The translations under genes and the position numbers were made by a program. Below are positions 1-12,097 of a stretch of 64,000 nucleotides of DNA, piece by piece. A model generated the notes under the pieces. It made no database searches and was not told where the DNA came from. It was given only the letters and a program-made list of their open reading frames with translations. The stretch is from positions 37,111,360-37,175,359 of the forward strand of contig OX381714.1 of the NCBI GenBank assembly GCA_947462335.1. The letters are read 5' to 3'. Numbering within the stretch: the first letter of the stretch is position 1; the number at the start of each line of letters is the position of its first letter. This DNA is from Harmothoe impar. Its lineage: Eukaryota; Annelida; Polychaeta; Phyllodocida; Polynoidae.

Positions 1-1424
1 GCTAAAGTCCCCTTCTCAATTGATTAATGACTTCATCTGTTCAGATCTAATCACCATACACATTTAGATTCAATGACCACCTTTATAGAGTAGTATAGAT
101 ATCAAATGTATGTTTACATTCACTGACTTGTATTTCCCATGAATCAGTATAATAGGATTTCAAATGAAGGAGTATAAATGTCCCCGAGGTGAAACGACTA
201 TGGCCATTGCGGTATTTACAAACTATACATCACTATGATTGTTATATTCTTTTGATTTTGAATCTGTTTTGAGACAAATCCCAGCAGCATTCATTGTAGA
301 TACTACACGAGTGTGCAATCATATATAAATTGAATGAATAGACATGTATTCAGAAAGAATGACACATGCCTGTGGTGTTAGAGAATGTACAACATGTCCT
401 TACCTCTTTTATAATATAGGGACAAGCCCCGGTCCCTCCTCTTTACAGGCACCCCTCACACGGCCACAGCAGTGTCATCACGTGTGATCAGTCCCACGGC
501 CTTAACAGCAGGTGTTAAAGCCCTGGAGGAGGTCAGGCCAGTGGGGTTATGGGGTATGGGTAGAGGAGGGTCAGTGATCCAGACCTGGCACCATACCAGG
601 GGTCTGACCTGTGGGTTATGCAACTCTAGCCTGGAGGATAAACATTAATACAGGTACCTTACACACATGGGTATACACACAGGTAATACACATGTCTATA
701 CAGCAGTGTATCCAGCCGTGGATAGGAGGTTGACTTAAGACCTATTGTGTATGCTCAAAGACATAGCTAGTCCAGTTAAGCCCCTACTATACTCATGTAA
801 TCAAAAACCAAGTGTGAATACTGATTGACTCTGTAATGGTTTAAGGAACACAATCAGAATCTGATCAGGTGTAGATTTTATATAATGGCATTAGTACTAT
901 ATGTACACATTTTCCAGTGTTTATTTGAGGACCAAACTATAGTATGTGTCTGCTGCATAATGAAGCTCCATGGTGCATTCTTTTTCATTTATTCACTTAG
1001 CAATAAATTCAATTCGGTTCAATAATAAGCCTATATGTGCTGCAGAAGCCTACAAGTGGAGGAGGCAGGACAAACAGAAACACGGATATAAAGACAATGT
1101 ATATATATTTGCTTAAGAATACTACACTCAATGCGAAGAGACATATTAAAGCATGTAATAAATGTTACATTGAAGGTAGCACAGTGACAGTTATCATTCT
1201 GTAAGCACAGAAGATGGAGCCAACCTATCTCACAAGTTGTCATTTCATCCTTCCCTACAGCTCTAAACTAGCGCCATCTAGAGTGATGTATACACCATTG
1301 GTCCTGTCTCGTGGACCTAATGCAACGGAAGGTCAACGCCGCTAAAATTGATAGGTTTCACTCTGTCTCACTATAATGACACGCAAACTGATGAGATCAA
1401 AATAATTATTCCTACATACATATG
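1..1424. other. Non-coding stretch, no gene seen
   Basis: AT-rich to mixed sequence with no open frame longer than about 70 codons and no recognisable domain. The only site worth naming is a CTCF-like core (GCGCCATCTAG, minus orientation) at 1271-1281. A slightly GC-richer patch at about 430-640 carries no gene signal. Confidence 0.6.
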
Positions 1425-2240
1425 CAATGGATTCTTTGAAGAGATAAAGGCCAGTTGATATCATTCTTACATAGGCTTTGTGATAAAGAGGGCAGAGGAA
1501 ATTCAAGGGTAATATGACATGTGTGAGTAGTATAGGTTTTGTGATATAAATGCCAGACGAAATTTAAGGACATTTTGATATGGGGGAGTGGTATATATAG
1601 GTTTTGTGACATAAAGGCAAGTTGATATATAAGGAGAAAAATTGATATTCAATATATGAGACCAGTACATAGGTTTTGTGACCATGAATTTATTCTAGCC
1701 TCTATATCACAAAGCCTCTGTAATAATGATATCAACTTGCCTTTATATCACAAAACCTATATATACTTGTCTCACATACTAGATTTCCCCCAAATATGAA
1801 CTTTGCTCCTTACATATTAACTTGCCTATGATTATTACATAGGTTTTGTGATAAAATATATTCAAGGGCTATTTGAGATGTTAAAGTAGTATACATTGGT
1901 TTTGTGATATAGAGGCCAAAATTAATTGAAGGGCAATTTTGATATATGGGAGCAGTATATATAGGTTTTGTGATATAAAGGCAAGTTGATATGATTATTA
2001 CATAGGTTTTGTGATATAAAGGCCAGTTGATATTGATACCATATAGGTTTTGTGAGATAAAGGCTTTTGTGGGATAAAGGCATTTTCATGTGGGATAAAG
2101 GCATTTTTCATGTGGGATAAAGGCTTTTGTGCTTTAACACCTTTTTGTGGGATAAAGGCCCGTGGTCAGCTTTTATCTAACAAAACTATACTCTTTTGTG
2201 GGATAAAGGACATTTTGTGGGATAAAGGCCCCACCGTGTG
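1425..2240. repeat. Irregular tandem/inverted repeat block
   Basis: The phrase ATAGGTTTTGTGATATAAAG followed by GCAAGTTGATAT or a close variant recurs many times on the plus strand. It also occurs inverted at about 1693-1775 (TTTATATCACAAAACCTATA). Spacing varies from about 45 to 90 bp, so this is a degenerate satellite-like block, not a clean array. From about 2055 to 2225 it collapses to a shorter unit, GTGGGATAAAGGC. Open frames across it are repeat artefacts. Confidence 0.7.
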
Positions 2241-2454
2241 CTCTTAACCTTTTCTTGGGCTAATAGGTTTGATCACCATCATCGTCCTTAAGATAACCAC
2301 AAGTGTCATCTAGGATGTAAAATACCCAAACCGCAATCTGTACTATAATGGAAGCAAAGAGCTGGGGTATAGGAAGTGTTGTCAATCATCAATGAATAGA
2401 TTGTTGTAGTGTAGCTCTCACACTCCAGGGGGCGACTGAGTGCAAGGAGAGTCA

Positions 2455-2725
2455 AGCATGTGACAGATAGTTGCTGTGATAGATGGTGTTGTGACAGATA
2501 GGGCTGTGACAGATAGTGTTGTGACAGATAGTGCTGTGAAAGATGGTGCTGTGATAAGCGGTGCTGTGACAAATTGTGCTGTAATAGGTACGGTAGTACT
2601 GTGACATATATAGTACCGTGCCAAATAGTGCTGTGACAGATAGTCCTGTGAGATAGTGGTGTGACAGACAACGTTGTTTCGTTGTGCAGTGGCCATTTGT
2701 ACTGTGACAGATTGTGTTTTGACAG
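2455..2725. repeat. Minisatellite, unit close to TGTGACAGATAGTGCTG
   Basis: About a dozen imperfect copies of a 16-20 bp unit (GTGACAGATAGTGTT and variants) run head to tail. All three minus-strand frames stay open because the unit lacks stops there; these frames are not genes. Confidence 0.8.
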
Positions 2726-2911
2726 ATTATGTTGTTGCATATAGTGTCCGACGAGTCGTAGAAGTGTCCGCACATGATCATGTCAGCCCGTGATTTAGTG
2801 AGCAAAGTGACATTCTCACCGAGCGTATGCCACTCACAATTCTAGTACATTTCTAGTCTACTGTGTGGTCAAGTGCGAGTGGTGAGAATGCCCCTTTAAG
2901 GCTGTGTATTC

Positions 2912-2912
<1 letters not shown>

Positions 2913-2958
<46 letters not shown>
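2913..2958. repeat. (AAAG)n microsatellite
   Basis: About eleven AAAG units, followed by G-runs at about 2959-2990. Confidence 0.95.
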
Positions 2959-2989
2959 GGGGGTCAAGGGGTAACCGGGGGGGGGGGCG

Positions 2990-4184
2990 AGGGGAACATG
3001 TCCCCCACACTTTTGACCAACCCTAAAAAATGGTCAATCGTAAAATGTCAAGCCAATGGGATGGATTAGAACTCCTGCACATTGTGTTACAAATCCACTG
3101 TGCTCCCCACTACCTTATCCTAACCAGGTAACTTAAGGAAATCCCAGGTACAACACACTCCCTTACACCCTGATCTCGGACATACGATTTGGCTGGGCTG
3201 GTCCCTGGTGACCAGAGTAACACATGGTGGCGCCACCAGTATCCCGCTAGTGCAGAATATAAGCTTCTGACCCACACAGACCAGTCCTGGCATTAACCAT
3301 ACCTATATGCCGTCCTGAATGGGTTGAATCAATATGTGGTTAATTATCGCCCCGGGGTTGATGATCCAATAGGAAAGGAACCAAAAATGATCACCCTTTT
3401 CCAGAGTAAATAAGCCGGTGCACTACTAGAAAGGGGACATGGGCAGAATATTCCCCACCCCTCTCAAGGGGCGGGGCTGTAAAATGCCACCAACCTTTTA
3501 TTGTTAGACAGTGACCACGCCCTAATATATTAGATAAACTAGAGACCTAAAACCTATGCAGAGCAATACATATGATAACAACCTCCCCGCTACTCAGTAA
3601 CCGTGTTACTGACTGGATGTGTAACTAGCAGCCAATATAGTTAAAGATGGTGTGTTAGCTAAATGTTTGGAGCTTTTTTAGTCTTATCATATTCCTATTG
3701 TATATCCTTTTAAGATTATTGGCAGTGTCTTAGTCTATAATATGAGCACATGCAGTGCAATAGTTTTTACTGTAGGTCGGCACTAAAACTCCCTATGTGT
3801 TTATACTGCATGACTCAGTGCTTTCCCTATTAGCTTAGTTCCCATTATGCTCACATAGGGGGGACACTGAGTCAGTGAGGTGAATAAGCAACATTGTTTT
3901 CTATCTCAAGTCATGCATTTATAGACACATATACTTAACATTGAGCACTGCATATCAGCTGAATAATAACAAAACCCCTGACATTAAAATTATATCCATT
4001 TTGAAGAAAAGGTTTGGGAAGTCTATTAGCTTACATACCCTCTTTAATCAGACCAATTGACAGGTAAATCAGGCCAATAGACACATTAAGCTGCGGACTT
4101 GCGTGGCCGCCTAATTATCCTGGTGTACCTTGTAAACACTTCTCAGTAAGGCCAAAAATAAATAAAAGGTGTGTTTCAGGTTAC
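2990..4184. other. Non-coding stretch, nothing recognised
   Basis: No open frame of note, no splice-bounded exon and no tandem repeat seen by eye. Confidence 0.5.
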
Positions 4185-4465
4185 ATAGTCTGAAAATCTA
4201 AGTAGGGTAGGTTCGATTCTTTATAATTCTAAATTTTATTTTCTTGTTTTACTTTGACCTGAAAAGTACCAAAAAATCGGCTCGCAAACTTCAGCGCTGA
4301 CTCGCCAATAATGGCGTCGACTCATGGACTATTAAATTGACTCTGAAATAGTCCCAAAATGACTTTAAATACTAATATTTTCTCAGAATTGGATAAAAGC
4401 TTCTAGAGTCGGCCCTGTTTTGCTAGGTAGGGTCGGGTATCCTGCAACACACTTTTTTTTTAATT
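4185..4465. repeat. Possible interspersed repeat ending in GTAGGGTCGGGTA
   Basis: A segment bounded by AGTAGGGTAGGTTCGA and GTAGGGTCGGGTATCC, with several GACTC/AGTCGG phrases inside. A similar terminal phrase, GGGGTAGGTCGGGTAACC, recurs at about 54066-54083 after an A/T-rich body. The shared terminus suggests one repeat family, but the bodies do not align well by eye. Confidence 0.35.
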
Positions 4466-4814
4466 TGGCCTAATTTTGCATGTTTGTTTGCCCTATATGA
4501 TATACAAATGTAGGTTAACCAGGGATGGGTGATGTATCAGCATGAAATGATTATTATCACCATAAAAATGTTGCAGGGTGTGGTTATTGTAGGTAATAGT
4601 CCCGCTATGCAATCAGCCATGTTAATGCAGTTAAAGTTGTCATATTAACGTACATTACCCCCACCCCCTGCGATAATATGGAACGTGATCTGCAGAAAGG
4701 GACATGGGTGCAGGGGGAGCTAAGGTCCCCTTTCCTAGTACATGTCACATAGTTATACACACTTTGATATTTAGAGTATACACATGCCTTACAAAATATA
4801 TAGTAAAACATGCA

Positions 4815-5262
4815 GTATATTGGCCCCGTAACTCAAGGACGGCATGATGCCTTCACATACGATTGTCGTCATGATGATGATGCACCAACGCAGTATCAGC
4901 GAGTAACTCGCCGTCAATGCATTGGTGCCAGGCTGGTTAGTAACTCGCCAGGCCTGCATCTATGCAGTGTGGCGACAAAGGACATATCACGTAATATTTA
5001 AGTACGTGATGAGAGTAGAATGTTGCTGTAGGGGTACAAACATAGGGGCCTTTAAGAGCCGCATCGTAAGTTGATGTCCTTTGCCGTCACAACATGATAC
5101 ATTAATGCAGGCCAGGTTTCTCACCAGGCATGCATTTAAGTGTTAGCCCCATAGTTTCTACACGATACATGGATACAGTATTGGTGAATTACTGCTGCAT
5201 TTATACATCATGACGATAACGGAAATGATAATGCAATAAAGCAGTATATGGACAGACATACA
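4815..5262. mobile_element. Two degenerate copies of the piggyBac-like MITE family
   Basis: Two neighbouring stretches (about 4815-5000 and 5048-5262) carry the internal hallmarks of the TTAA-flanked family: GTCATGATGATG, CGAGTAACTCGCC, paired TGCATT/AATGCA and a CCTTTAAGAGCCGCAT terminus at about 5049. The ends are eroded and no clean TTAA duplication remains. Confidence 0.45.
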
Positions 5263-5461
5263 TTAAGGTAGTATGCGGCCCTGAAGTGTCAAACCCCTAT
5301 CTACACACCTAACTCTACCACTCCCTTGTCTCCCATGTCCACCTGCCGCCTATACTAAGTACACCACTCCCCGTCAGTGTCTCCTATTCCACCAGACTGC
5401 CTCCCTGTGTGTCTGCAGAACCCAGTAGCTCAGTGGTTATCATGTCCTAGGCAGCTGCTTG

Positions 5462-5790
5462 ATACGAGCTGCTCTCTATGATGAGCTGCTCTGGGAGCTG
5501 CTCGTCCTATGTCCTCATGCAGGCGGAGGAGGAGCAGGCCAGCTGTGTCGCTGCATGCGTCCTCTGTGGCCGCAGGAGACTCCAACACTGACTGAGGAGC
5601 AGCTCACAGAGCAGCTCCTCCACCTCCCGAGCTGCTCTTATATAGGGCTGTATAGTGTATTATAGTTTGAGAAATGGTGAGGTGACAGTATAGGACGAGA
5701 TGTATGAACATGCATGAGTTAGCTGCTCCCGTGTGTATGTATTGATGTGTGGGTAGAGACAGTGGATGTGTTAGTGACTCAGAGCTGCTC
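5462..5790. other. Cluster of GAGCTGCTC/GAGCAGCTC motifs
   Basis: Seven exact copies of the nonamer GAGCWGCTC (the two versions are reverse complements) occur here, six of them within 5466-5640. Copies lie in both orientations and are unevenly spaced, unlike a tandem repeat. Other copies are scattered through the window. The function is unknown. Confidence 0.6.
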
Positions 5791-6029
5791 ATCCTTTCTG
5801 GTGAGTTGCTCAGTGAGGGACAGGTTATAATATCGTCCCGCACCGGTGACGACTAAGGTGACAACCTCCTCCTCTTACTCCTACTCCTCCTCCTTCTCTG
5901 GGTGGTGGTGATGTGAGTGTGTGGACAGTGTGTTGTGCTGGAGATTGTCTTGGAGGATAATGCACCAGCACAGCACGCTGCCTGCCTTGTAGTTCTGCCC
6001 ACTGCTGGTGATGGTGGTGCAAGGGGAGG

Positions 6030-6122
6030 GGGCCACCACCGCCACCACCGCCACCACCACCACTACTACTACAGCCACCACCGCCACCACTGCATCTCTG
6101 CTACCATCACGACCACCATCTA
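6030..6122. repeat. Degenerate (CCACCG/CCACCA)n trinucleotide tract
   Basis: About 30 CAC/CCG-type triplets in a row. They produce His/Pro/Thr-rich spurious frames on both strands. Confidence 0.85.
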
Positions 6123-6379
6123 GTAGTAGTCGGCAGGATCACATTTTAAATGAGGATTAGGAGATGGAACCTGCCCCACACAACACCCACCACCCGCTAT
6201 ATACCTAGTATCTGGGCGTTAACCTACCGCCCTTAGAGCTGTGGTGGGACAAGTGCATGCGTGGATTGAACGGAAAAGCAGGCAGCAAACCTGCAGTGCC
6301 ATGTGATTTATTTTCCGTTGAGAATTTATCTTTTTTGGAGTGTTATTATTTATGTCTCCCTGATCTCCAATTTGGCTTC

Positions 6380-8322
6380 TTGTCAGAAAAAAGGGGGTCG
6401 AGTGGCAGTGGCGGCCGCGGCACTACTACCGTCGGGCCACCACCAAGGCAATAAGGTTGGCAGTGCGACGCGGCACGTCGACCGGCCTGTCGGCGTTGCT
6501 GCTCTCCTGTTATCTCTCCCCTCCCCTATACAACCTCTAAGCACACACACCTTTGGCCGTGGAGGAGGGGGCCTTAAGCCACAGGCAGTCTGTATGTTAA
6601 AACGGCCAGCCGGCAAGCGTCTAGCCAACCTTCTCAGGACACACCTGGCTGACCGGAGATGCTGATGGTTGGTCGGACGACCGGCCGGCCCGGTGTACCC
6701 ACACCCCCTCCCTCCCTCCTCCTCCTCCTCCCCCTGAAAACCAAGCTGATCATTAATCAAATGGACTAATTGCTGGCGCATGCGCAGCAGTCTACCTTGG
6801 TGCAAATTTGCAAACATGGCGGCGGACGGAGCGTGGCCGTGGTGACCGAGCTATAGTGGTGGCGACACTGAGCTGTCGCGCTGGACAAGCATTGGGAGCG
6901 GCTGTGTACGACCCAGGGGACTAAAGGCCCCCACCCTGCGACCAACCAGCCTGAGGACAGGTATTTTACTGGCCATCCAACCCCATCTATACATACAGGA
7001 GTTGCAGACAGTACTGCTACTATCTCTAGCACCACCACTACAACTACTATTATCACTGATGAGCTGCTCCACACTGCGCCAGCGCACCGACTAGTCTCGC
7101 CTGCCCACGTCCCCGCTCGAGAAAACACGAGAGAAACTGGGGACGGGCCTGGTGGGGACCAGGCAGCGGCGGCGGCGGCGGAGGCGGTGCGTATGGGCGC
7201 GTGTGTAGGCCAATGCCGGTGTAGGGGAGGCAGTGGTGAGCGCAGCAGGCGATAGGGAGGCAGCAGCAGCAGGAGCAGGAGGAGACAACCGTGGAGGAGG
7301 CCAACACTTAGGTGCCAGGAGGCTGGAGGAGCTACAGAAGGGGCGGCCAGCAGGACATTACCCCTGGAGGCAGGCCCTCGTCCTTCCCAGACTCTGGAGG
7401 AGAAAGCGGCCGAGTCCCTGGAGGAGATAAAGGGTTAAGGCTATGCTGCCTACGTGACCAAAACCAGCAGGAGGAGAATCAGCACAGGGAGGCTAGCAGG
7501 AAGAAGCATGGTGGACTCTTCAACTCATGGTCCAGTCGTCCCGAGCCCGTGCCTCTACTGTCCGCGTAGCCCCTACCGTCACCACATCCTAAGCAGCAGC
7601 ATCAACCTCAGCAGCAGGAGTAGCAGCAGCAGCAGCAGCAGCAGCGCCAACAGCAGCAGCAACAGCCCTGCATCAGTCTACGCTGTTGATGACATCGGGG
7701 CGCCTGCCGACCCTGTTGTCGCCCCCCTTGGTGCAGAAGACGCCGTCAATGCTGCTGCAGCGGCTGCCGAGCACGGCACCACAGTCGCAGCTGCTGCCCA
7801 CGACTCTCCCTACGACGAGCACGACGAGGACGACGTGCGGGGTGAGCGCCCTGCCGTCCGCGTCCACCAGACCGGCGCCGGCGGTGGACCGTGGCACTCC
7901 CGCCTGCAGTAAACTGAGGCCATAGATGTAGCCGTCCCCGCCAGCAAGCCACCTCTCTCCTGCCACTACCATGTGGCTTGCTGCGGGAGACTCAGGAGAA
8001 TCTGCAGTAGGCCTTTTAATACCACGACCAGCAGCTCTTACAGCAGCAGCAGCAGGAGCAGCAGCAGTGGCCCAGCCCTGCCCAGGAGCGGCGCTGTGGC
8101 GGTGCCAGTCTTCCGACGTCGGCCGTTCGCTGCTGGCCGGCGCGAGGCGCCATCGTCGGGCCCTGTGGCGGTCGTAGCCCGGATAGTGCGGCCAGCCCGC
8201 CCGCCGACCCCCCACTCCCCCCACCATACCCCCGCCCTGGTAGAAACCCCCCAGATCGCCAACACACACACACACTTTTAGTTCTTTTCGCGCCGCAGTA
8301 ACGTTGTCAATGAATCAAAAAT
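6380..8322 (+). promoter_or_regulatory. GC-rich island: likely promoter and 5'UTR of the NALF gene
   Basis: CpG-rich sequence with many CGG/GCC runs and CAG-repeat tracts (7600-7665, 8038-8072) lies immediately upstream of the NALF start codon. A perfect NRF1-type palindrome GCGCATGCGC (6776-6785) and a perfect YY1-type AACATGGCGGC (6813-6823) lie about 30 bp apart, typical of CpG-island core promoters. Transcription probably starts near 6.8 kb, giving a 5' leader of about 1.5 kb or one with unseen introns. Long frames here (for example 7454-7912 plus, 7673-8275 minus) are low-complexity and have no recognisable domain. I treat them as spurious, although a short coding exon cannot be excluded. 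Confidence 0.55.
6776..6823. promoter_or_regulatory. NRF1 and YY1 site pair
   Basis: GCGCATGCGC at 6776-6785 matches the palindromic NRF1 consensus. AACATGGCGGC at 6813-6823 matches the YY1 consensus, often found just downstream of a start site. Only the matches are seen; use as a promoter is inferred. Confidence 0.5.
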
Positions 8323-9402
8323 ATGACATTTGCGTGTTCGGGTGATGGAGAGCCGTTGTATTGGAAGCCCCTTCTTCTCTCACCAAGACGGAGTCCTCGA
8401 CTGAGGAGTGTACAGCGTGTGGCGTTACTCCTCTTCCTTCTTGTCAGTCATTGTGCGTGTGGAACATCGTTCCTAGCGGGCCCCGAGCGAAGCATGGTCA
8501 CAGGTGGCAGCAGCAGTACAAACAGCAACAACAACAACAACAAAGATATTCACAACAACAACGACAACAACAAAGTACACAATCACATTCACAACACCAA
8601 TGGTAATGGTAATAATAATAACCAGCAACAACAACAACAACAGCAACAACAACGACATTCACGATTACCATACCAACAACATTTACAACAGCAACAACAA
8701 CAAGACTCAGATATACATTTGCAACAGCAGTTGCAGCACTCATTACAACCACAATCACACTATTATTACCACCAATATAAACAACCACAATCACAAACAT
8801 ACCAACAAACACAACAACATCAACCATCAGAACAAAACTCACCACAGCAATCACAACAACAACAGCAACAACTACAAAACCCACAACAAAATCAACAACA
8901 GTCATCACCATCACAACAACAGCAACAGCAACAACAACAGCAACCACAGTCACAACGACATAAACGACAAGACAAGCATTCTGGAGTCCGAGGGCACCTG
9001 TGGCCTGAGGACCCAAGAGAAACGTGTCTCAATAATAGCACGTTCCCGCAGCCCCCCTCGCCGGGGCCCTCACCCGCCCCCTCTGAGGAGGCTCCTTCCC
9101 AGTGCCTTCTAATCGACCACGACTTCAGTAAGGACATCTGCGAAGCGCCCACAACGGAACGCAAGATAAAGATGAGGACCGCTAGGCTGGCGTTTTGCGA
9201 CCGCTACCTGGTGTATAACACGGTGAATAAGGAGTGTCGAGAGCCGTCAAAACTCCCGCAGCCCAAATGTACGCAATGCTATGAGAAGCTAGAGCGGTTG
9301 GACGCAGAAGTGAGTGATAATTACGCCGTGTTTGAGGATATCCTATCACGATACGATTGTGAGACGAGCTTCTCTACACACTGGAATTGCTCCCATTGCA
9401 AG
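8323..9402 (+). CDS. NALF/FAM155-family (NLF-1-like) NALCN channel auxiliary factor, first coding exon
   Basis: This exon encodes 360 residues of a protein homologous to vertebrate NALF1/NALF2 (FAM155A/B) and nematode NLF-1. These assist folding and ER exit of the NALCN sodium-leak channel and bind it extracellularly. The start ATG follows an in-frame TGA at 8311. Residues about 30-46 (VALLLFLLVSHCACG) form a signal-anchor. Residues about 65-215 are an Asn/Gln/His-rich tract with Q runs, in the same place as the polyQ of vertebrate FAM155A. The cysteine-rich domain then opens with cysteines at 235, 261, 273, 292, 305, 316, 319, 356 and 359, which match the FAM155A order: ETC, QC, C, FC, C, CxxC, SC/NC, CK. 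Conserved phrases are AFCDRY, CTQCYEKLERLD and NYAVFEDIL. N-glycosylation sequons occur at 237/238 and 355. C346 is extra. The exon ends in phase 0 at AAG|GTGAGT. The C-terminal half must lie in later exons, which I do not find in this window. Confidence 0.93.
8518..8955 (+). repeat. CAA/CAG/AAC coding triplet repeat (polyQ/N tract)
   Basis: Glutamine and asparagine codons (mostly CAA and AAC, with interspersed CAG) fill most of the first half of the exon. The pure runs are short (10 Q at most) and mixed codons keep the tract stable. All reading frames of this stretch are open on both strands, giving several long overlapping shadow frames. Confidence 0.9.
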
Positions 9403-9429
9403 GTGAGTCACTCCCAGTCCATTAGCTGA

Positions 9430-10380
9430 GTGTCCTTGACACTCGTGTCAGCCGAGGCCTTTTTGTTGACTTTCCATTTCAGCCGCTGCTGTGCGAACAG
9501 CCAGCTGGAAGCAAGAGGCATGTATTCAAGCATCCGGGTGAAGGTCATTCAAGTCAGGTCTTCTTTTCCTCGTGCAGAAAGGCTCTTTAAATTTCAGCCG
9601 GGGTTCCACCAGGGGCATGGTTGTCTGCTGGTTATGAATCGGATAGCAATCTGATCGATGTAATCTGATGTAATTAACTACTTTTTTATCCTTTTAAAAA
9701 AATGATATATAAATCGGGTTCTGATCGTCTTATATTTCTCAATCTGCATTGGTGGATTTAGCGAGTGAGCATCAGTTGCCACTAAACAATCACCAACAAT
9801 CGATCAGAATTGGGAATTGGCTGATACGCTTCACGGTAGCTGCACATTGCAGGCGATTTAAACATTTTAGGTGGGGTTTCAGACCGACTGCAGCTAATTA
9901 GAAAATACCTGAAATTCTTTATATATACCGATTTCGGCTGGGATCATGCACAAATCATCAGTGGAATGTTTCCTTCAGTGAATTTCTAGATGAATACATG
10001 TAATTGTAATTATTTACATCCGCTTCAGCGAATTGATTCAAAAAGTTCAATGTCATATCCTCTCTATTATAGAACATATATAAATTACAATTTTTCAGGC
10101 AAGAAAGAATGGTGACAGGGAAATTCGACCTTGGGAAAATCACCCCAAGATTGGCATCTGTTTTAGTATCTATTATCAGTGTATGTTCCGGACAAAGAAA
10201 GTACCCAGTGTATGATACAGGTCAGTGTTTAGTGTTTGTTACTCGTCAGTGTTTTCTTTTTAGATAAATCAGTGCCTTGAGTAGTCAGTGCCTGATTCTG
10301 TGTATTTTACTGGCCAAGAAACTGAAAGTATCAGTCTTTGTTTTAAGACGGTGTCCATCTAACTAGTAGGGACATCCGTG
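9430..10380. other. Intronic stretch, no element seen
   Basis: Unique AT-rich sequence. From about 10190 it contains scattered CAGTGTTT and CAGTGTATG phrases that lead into the adjacent minisatellite. Confidence 0.5.
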
Positions 10381-10384
10381 TGAC

Positions 10385-11027
10385 TGACACCATGTAATGA
10401 CACTGACTTCCATCTAACAAACACTGACTTCTCAGTAACAAACACTGACTGCCATGTAACAGCCACTGACTTCCATGTAACATACACTGACTTCACTGAC
10501 TGCCATGTAACATACACTGAAATCCATGTAACATAAACTGACTTCACTGACTGCCATGTAACAGCCACTGACTTCTATGTAACATAAACTGACTTCACTG
10601 ACTGCCATGTAACATACACTGAAATCCATGTAACAGACACTGACTTCACTGACTGCCATGTAACAGCCACTGACTTCCATGTAAGAGAGGCTTCACTGAT
10701 GTCCATGTAACAGACGCGCACTTTCATGTAACAGACACTGAAATCCATGTAACAAACACTGACTGTCATGTAACAGACACTGAAATCCACGTAACAGACA
10801 CTGACCTCACTGAAATGCATGTAACAGACACTGAAATCCATGTAACAGACACTGACTACCATGTAACAGACACTGACCTCACTGACTGCCATGTAACAAA
10901 CACTGACTGCCATGTAACAGACACTGAAATGCACGTAACAGACACTGACTTCACTGACTGCCATGTAACAGACACTGAAATCCATGTAACAGACACTGAC
11001 TTCCATGTAACTGACACTGAGTACTAA
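10385..11027. repeat. Minisatellite, unit about 21-22 bp (ACTGACTTCCATGTAACAGAC)
   Basis: About 30 imperfect copies of an ACTGA-nn-CCATGTAACA-type unit, often paired with the shorter ACTGACTTC to give a higher-order 33-36 bp repeat. Long frames in several registers (for example 10575-11036 minus) are products of the array. Confidence 0.9.
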
Positions 11028-11870
11028 CACTACCAATCTTCCTGGAGTTATTTTTACGGGGGTGGATTTTCCGAAAAACGGATTTTGAGAAATTGTAATA
11101 ATACATGATTATTTTGCAATAAATGGAATTTTACTACTACTCTTGGATTCCCAATCGGATAGATTATGACTTTTAGTCTGTAATAGCATGTGTAGCATGC
11201 AGGGCTGTGGTTATGCAGAGATAATTAGGGTTGTAAGCTCGTTATGACTCAATATATCCCTACCGTTTATCGTTATTCTTTGTGATACTATAGGTATCGT
11301 TATCATTTCGTTATCATTATTAACAGCTGATACAGAGGCCTGTAATTAAGATCAATACTAGCACGAATCATACATATATTGTAAATATCGCATTGATACA
11401 TAATTGTGATGATGTTAAACATATCATTTGATAGAATGGGATGGCTATAATACTTCAATATACTCTATAATTATTCTCCAACATTCTGCATATTGCAGAT
11501 ACTGACAATACATGTGCTAATGAACGTAGTCAGTAAGGATTATATTCCTGTATAGACTATTTCTATTGTTCTATGCAAGATGTCAACCATGTGGCATAAA
11601 TCCTGGGATTATTCAATTAAGGAACCCAGAAGACGACGAGGGAGACTTTAGGGAGGTCCTATGATACAAGTGGAATAGGTTAAATATGAGTAAGGCTATA
11701 GTACTCCCCGTCTTTGATCTCTTAAGCCAGGATCCTGTTATAGAATGTTACATGGTACATAATAGCATTACTTAATCAGGTGTACGTGTCTTAGCTCAAT
11801 ATTGCCTGATTTATATTGACTCAATAAATGTGACAAGATTCCACTGTATTTCGCCTTAGGTGATGGCCAG

Positions 11871-12097
11871 CTAACCATTTAAGGGTCGTGTACTGCTTTA
11901 ATATCATATGATGCATAAATGCAGCTGCGACGAGTAACTAGTCGTAGCTACAGTCATGCATCATGTCCCTGCCGTTGGGAGTGTATCAATCCCATAGGAT
12001 CAGCATGCTGCCTGAATGCAGCTTTGTCTAGTTACTCGACAGAGCTGCATTCATGCATCGGGTTGAGCAATAGCACTATGCTGCCATTAAAGGGTTG
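11871..12097. mobile_element. piggyBac-like MITE copy
   Basis: The ends read CTAACCATTTAAGGGTCGTG and GCTGCCATTAAAGGGTTGA, imperfect inverses of each other. Inside are TGATGCATAAATGCAGC, CGAGTAACTAGTCG and TGCATTCATGCATC, the internal palindromes shared by the family. The TTAA flanks are eroded. There is no coding capacity. Confidence 0.7.

Noticed and set aside
7673..8275. 200-codon minus frame in the GC-rich island
   Set aside because: CpG-rich DNA has few stops. The frame is Ala/Gly/Arg-rich without a domain, opposite the likely NALF leader.
8498..9112. 172- and 202-codon frames overlapping the NALF exon
   Set aside because: They are shadows of the CAA/AAC repeat coding for polyQ/N.
10575..11036. 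153-codon minus frame (VCYMDFSVCYM repeats)
   Set aside because: It reads the 21-22-bp minisatellite; the same array is open in several registers.
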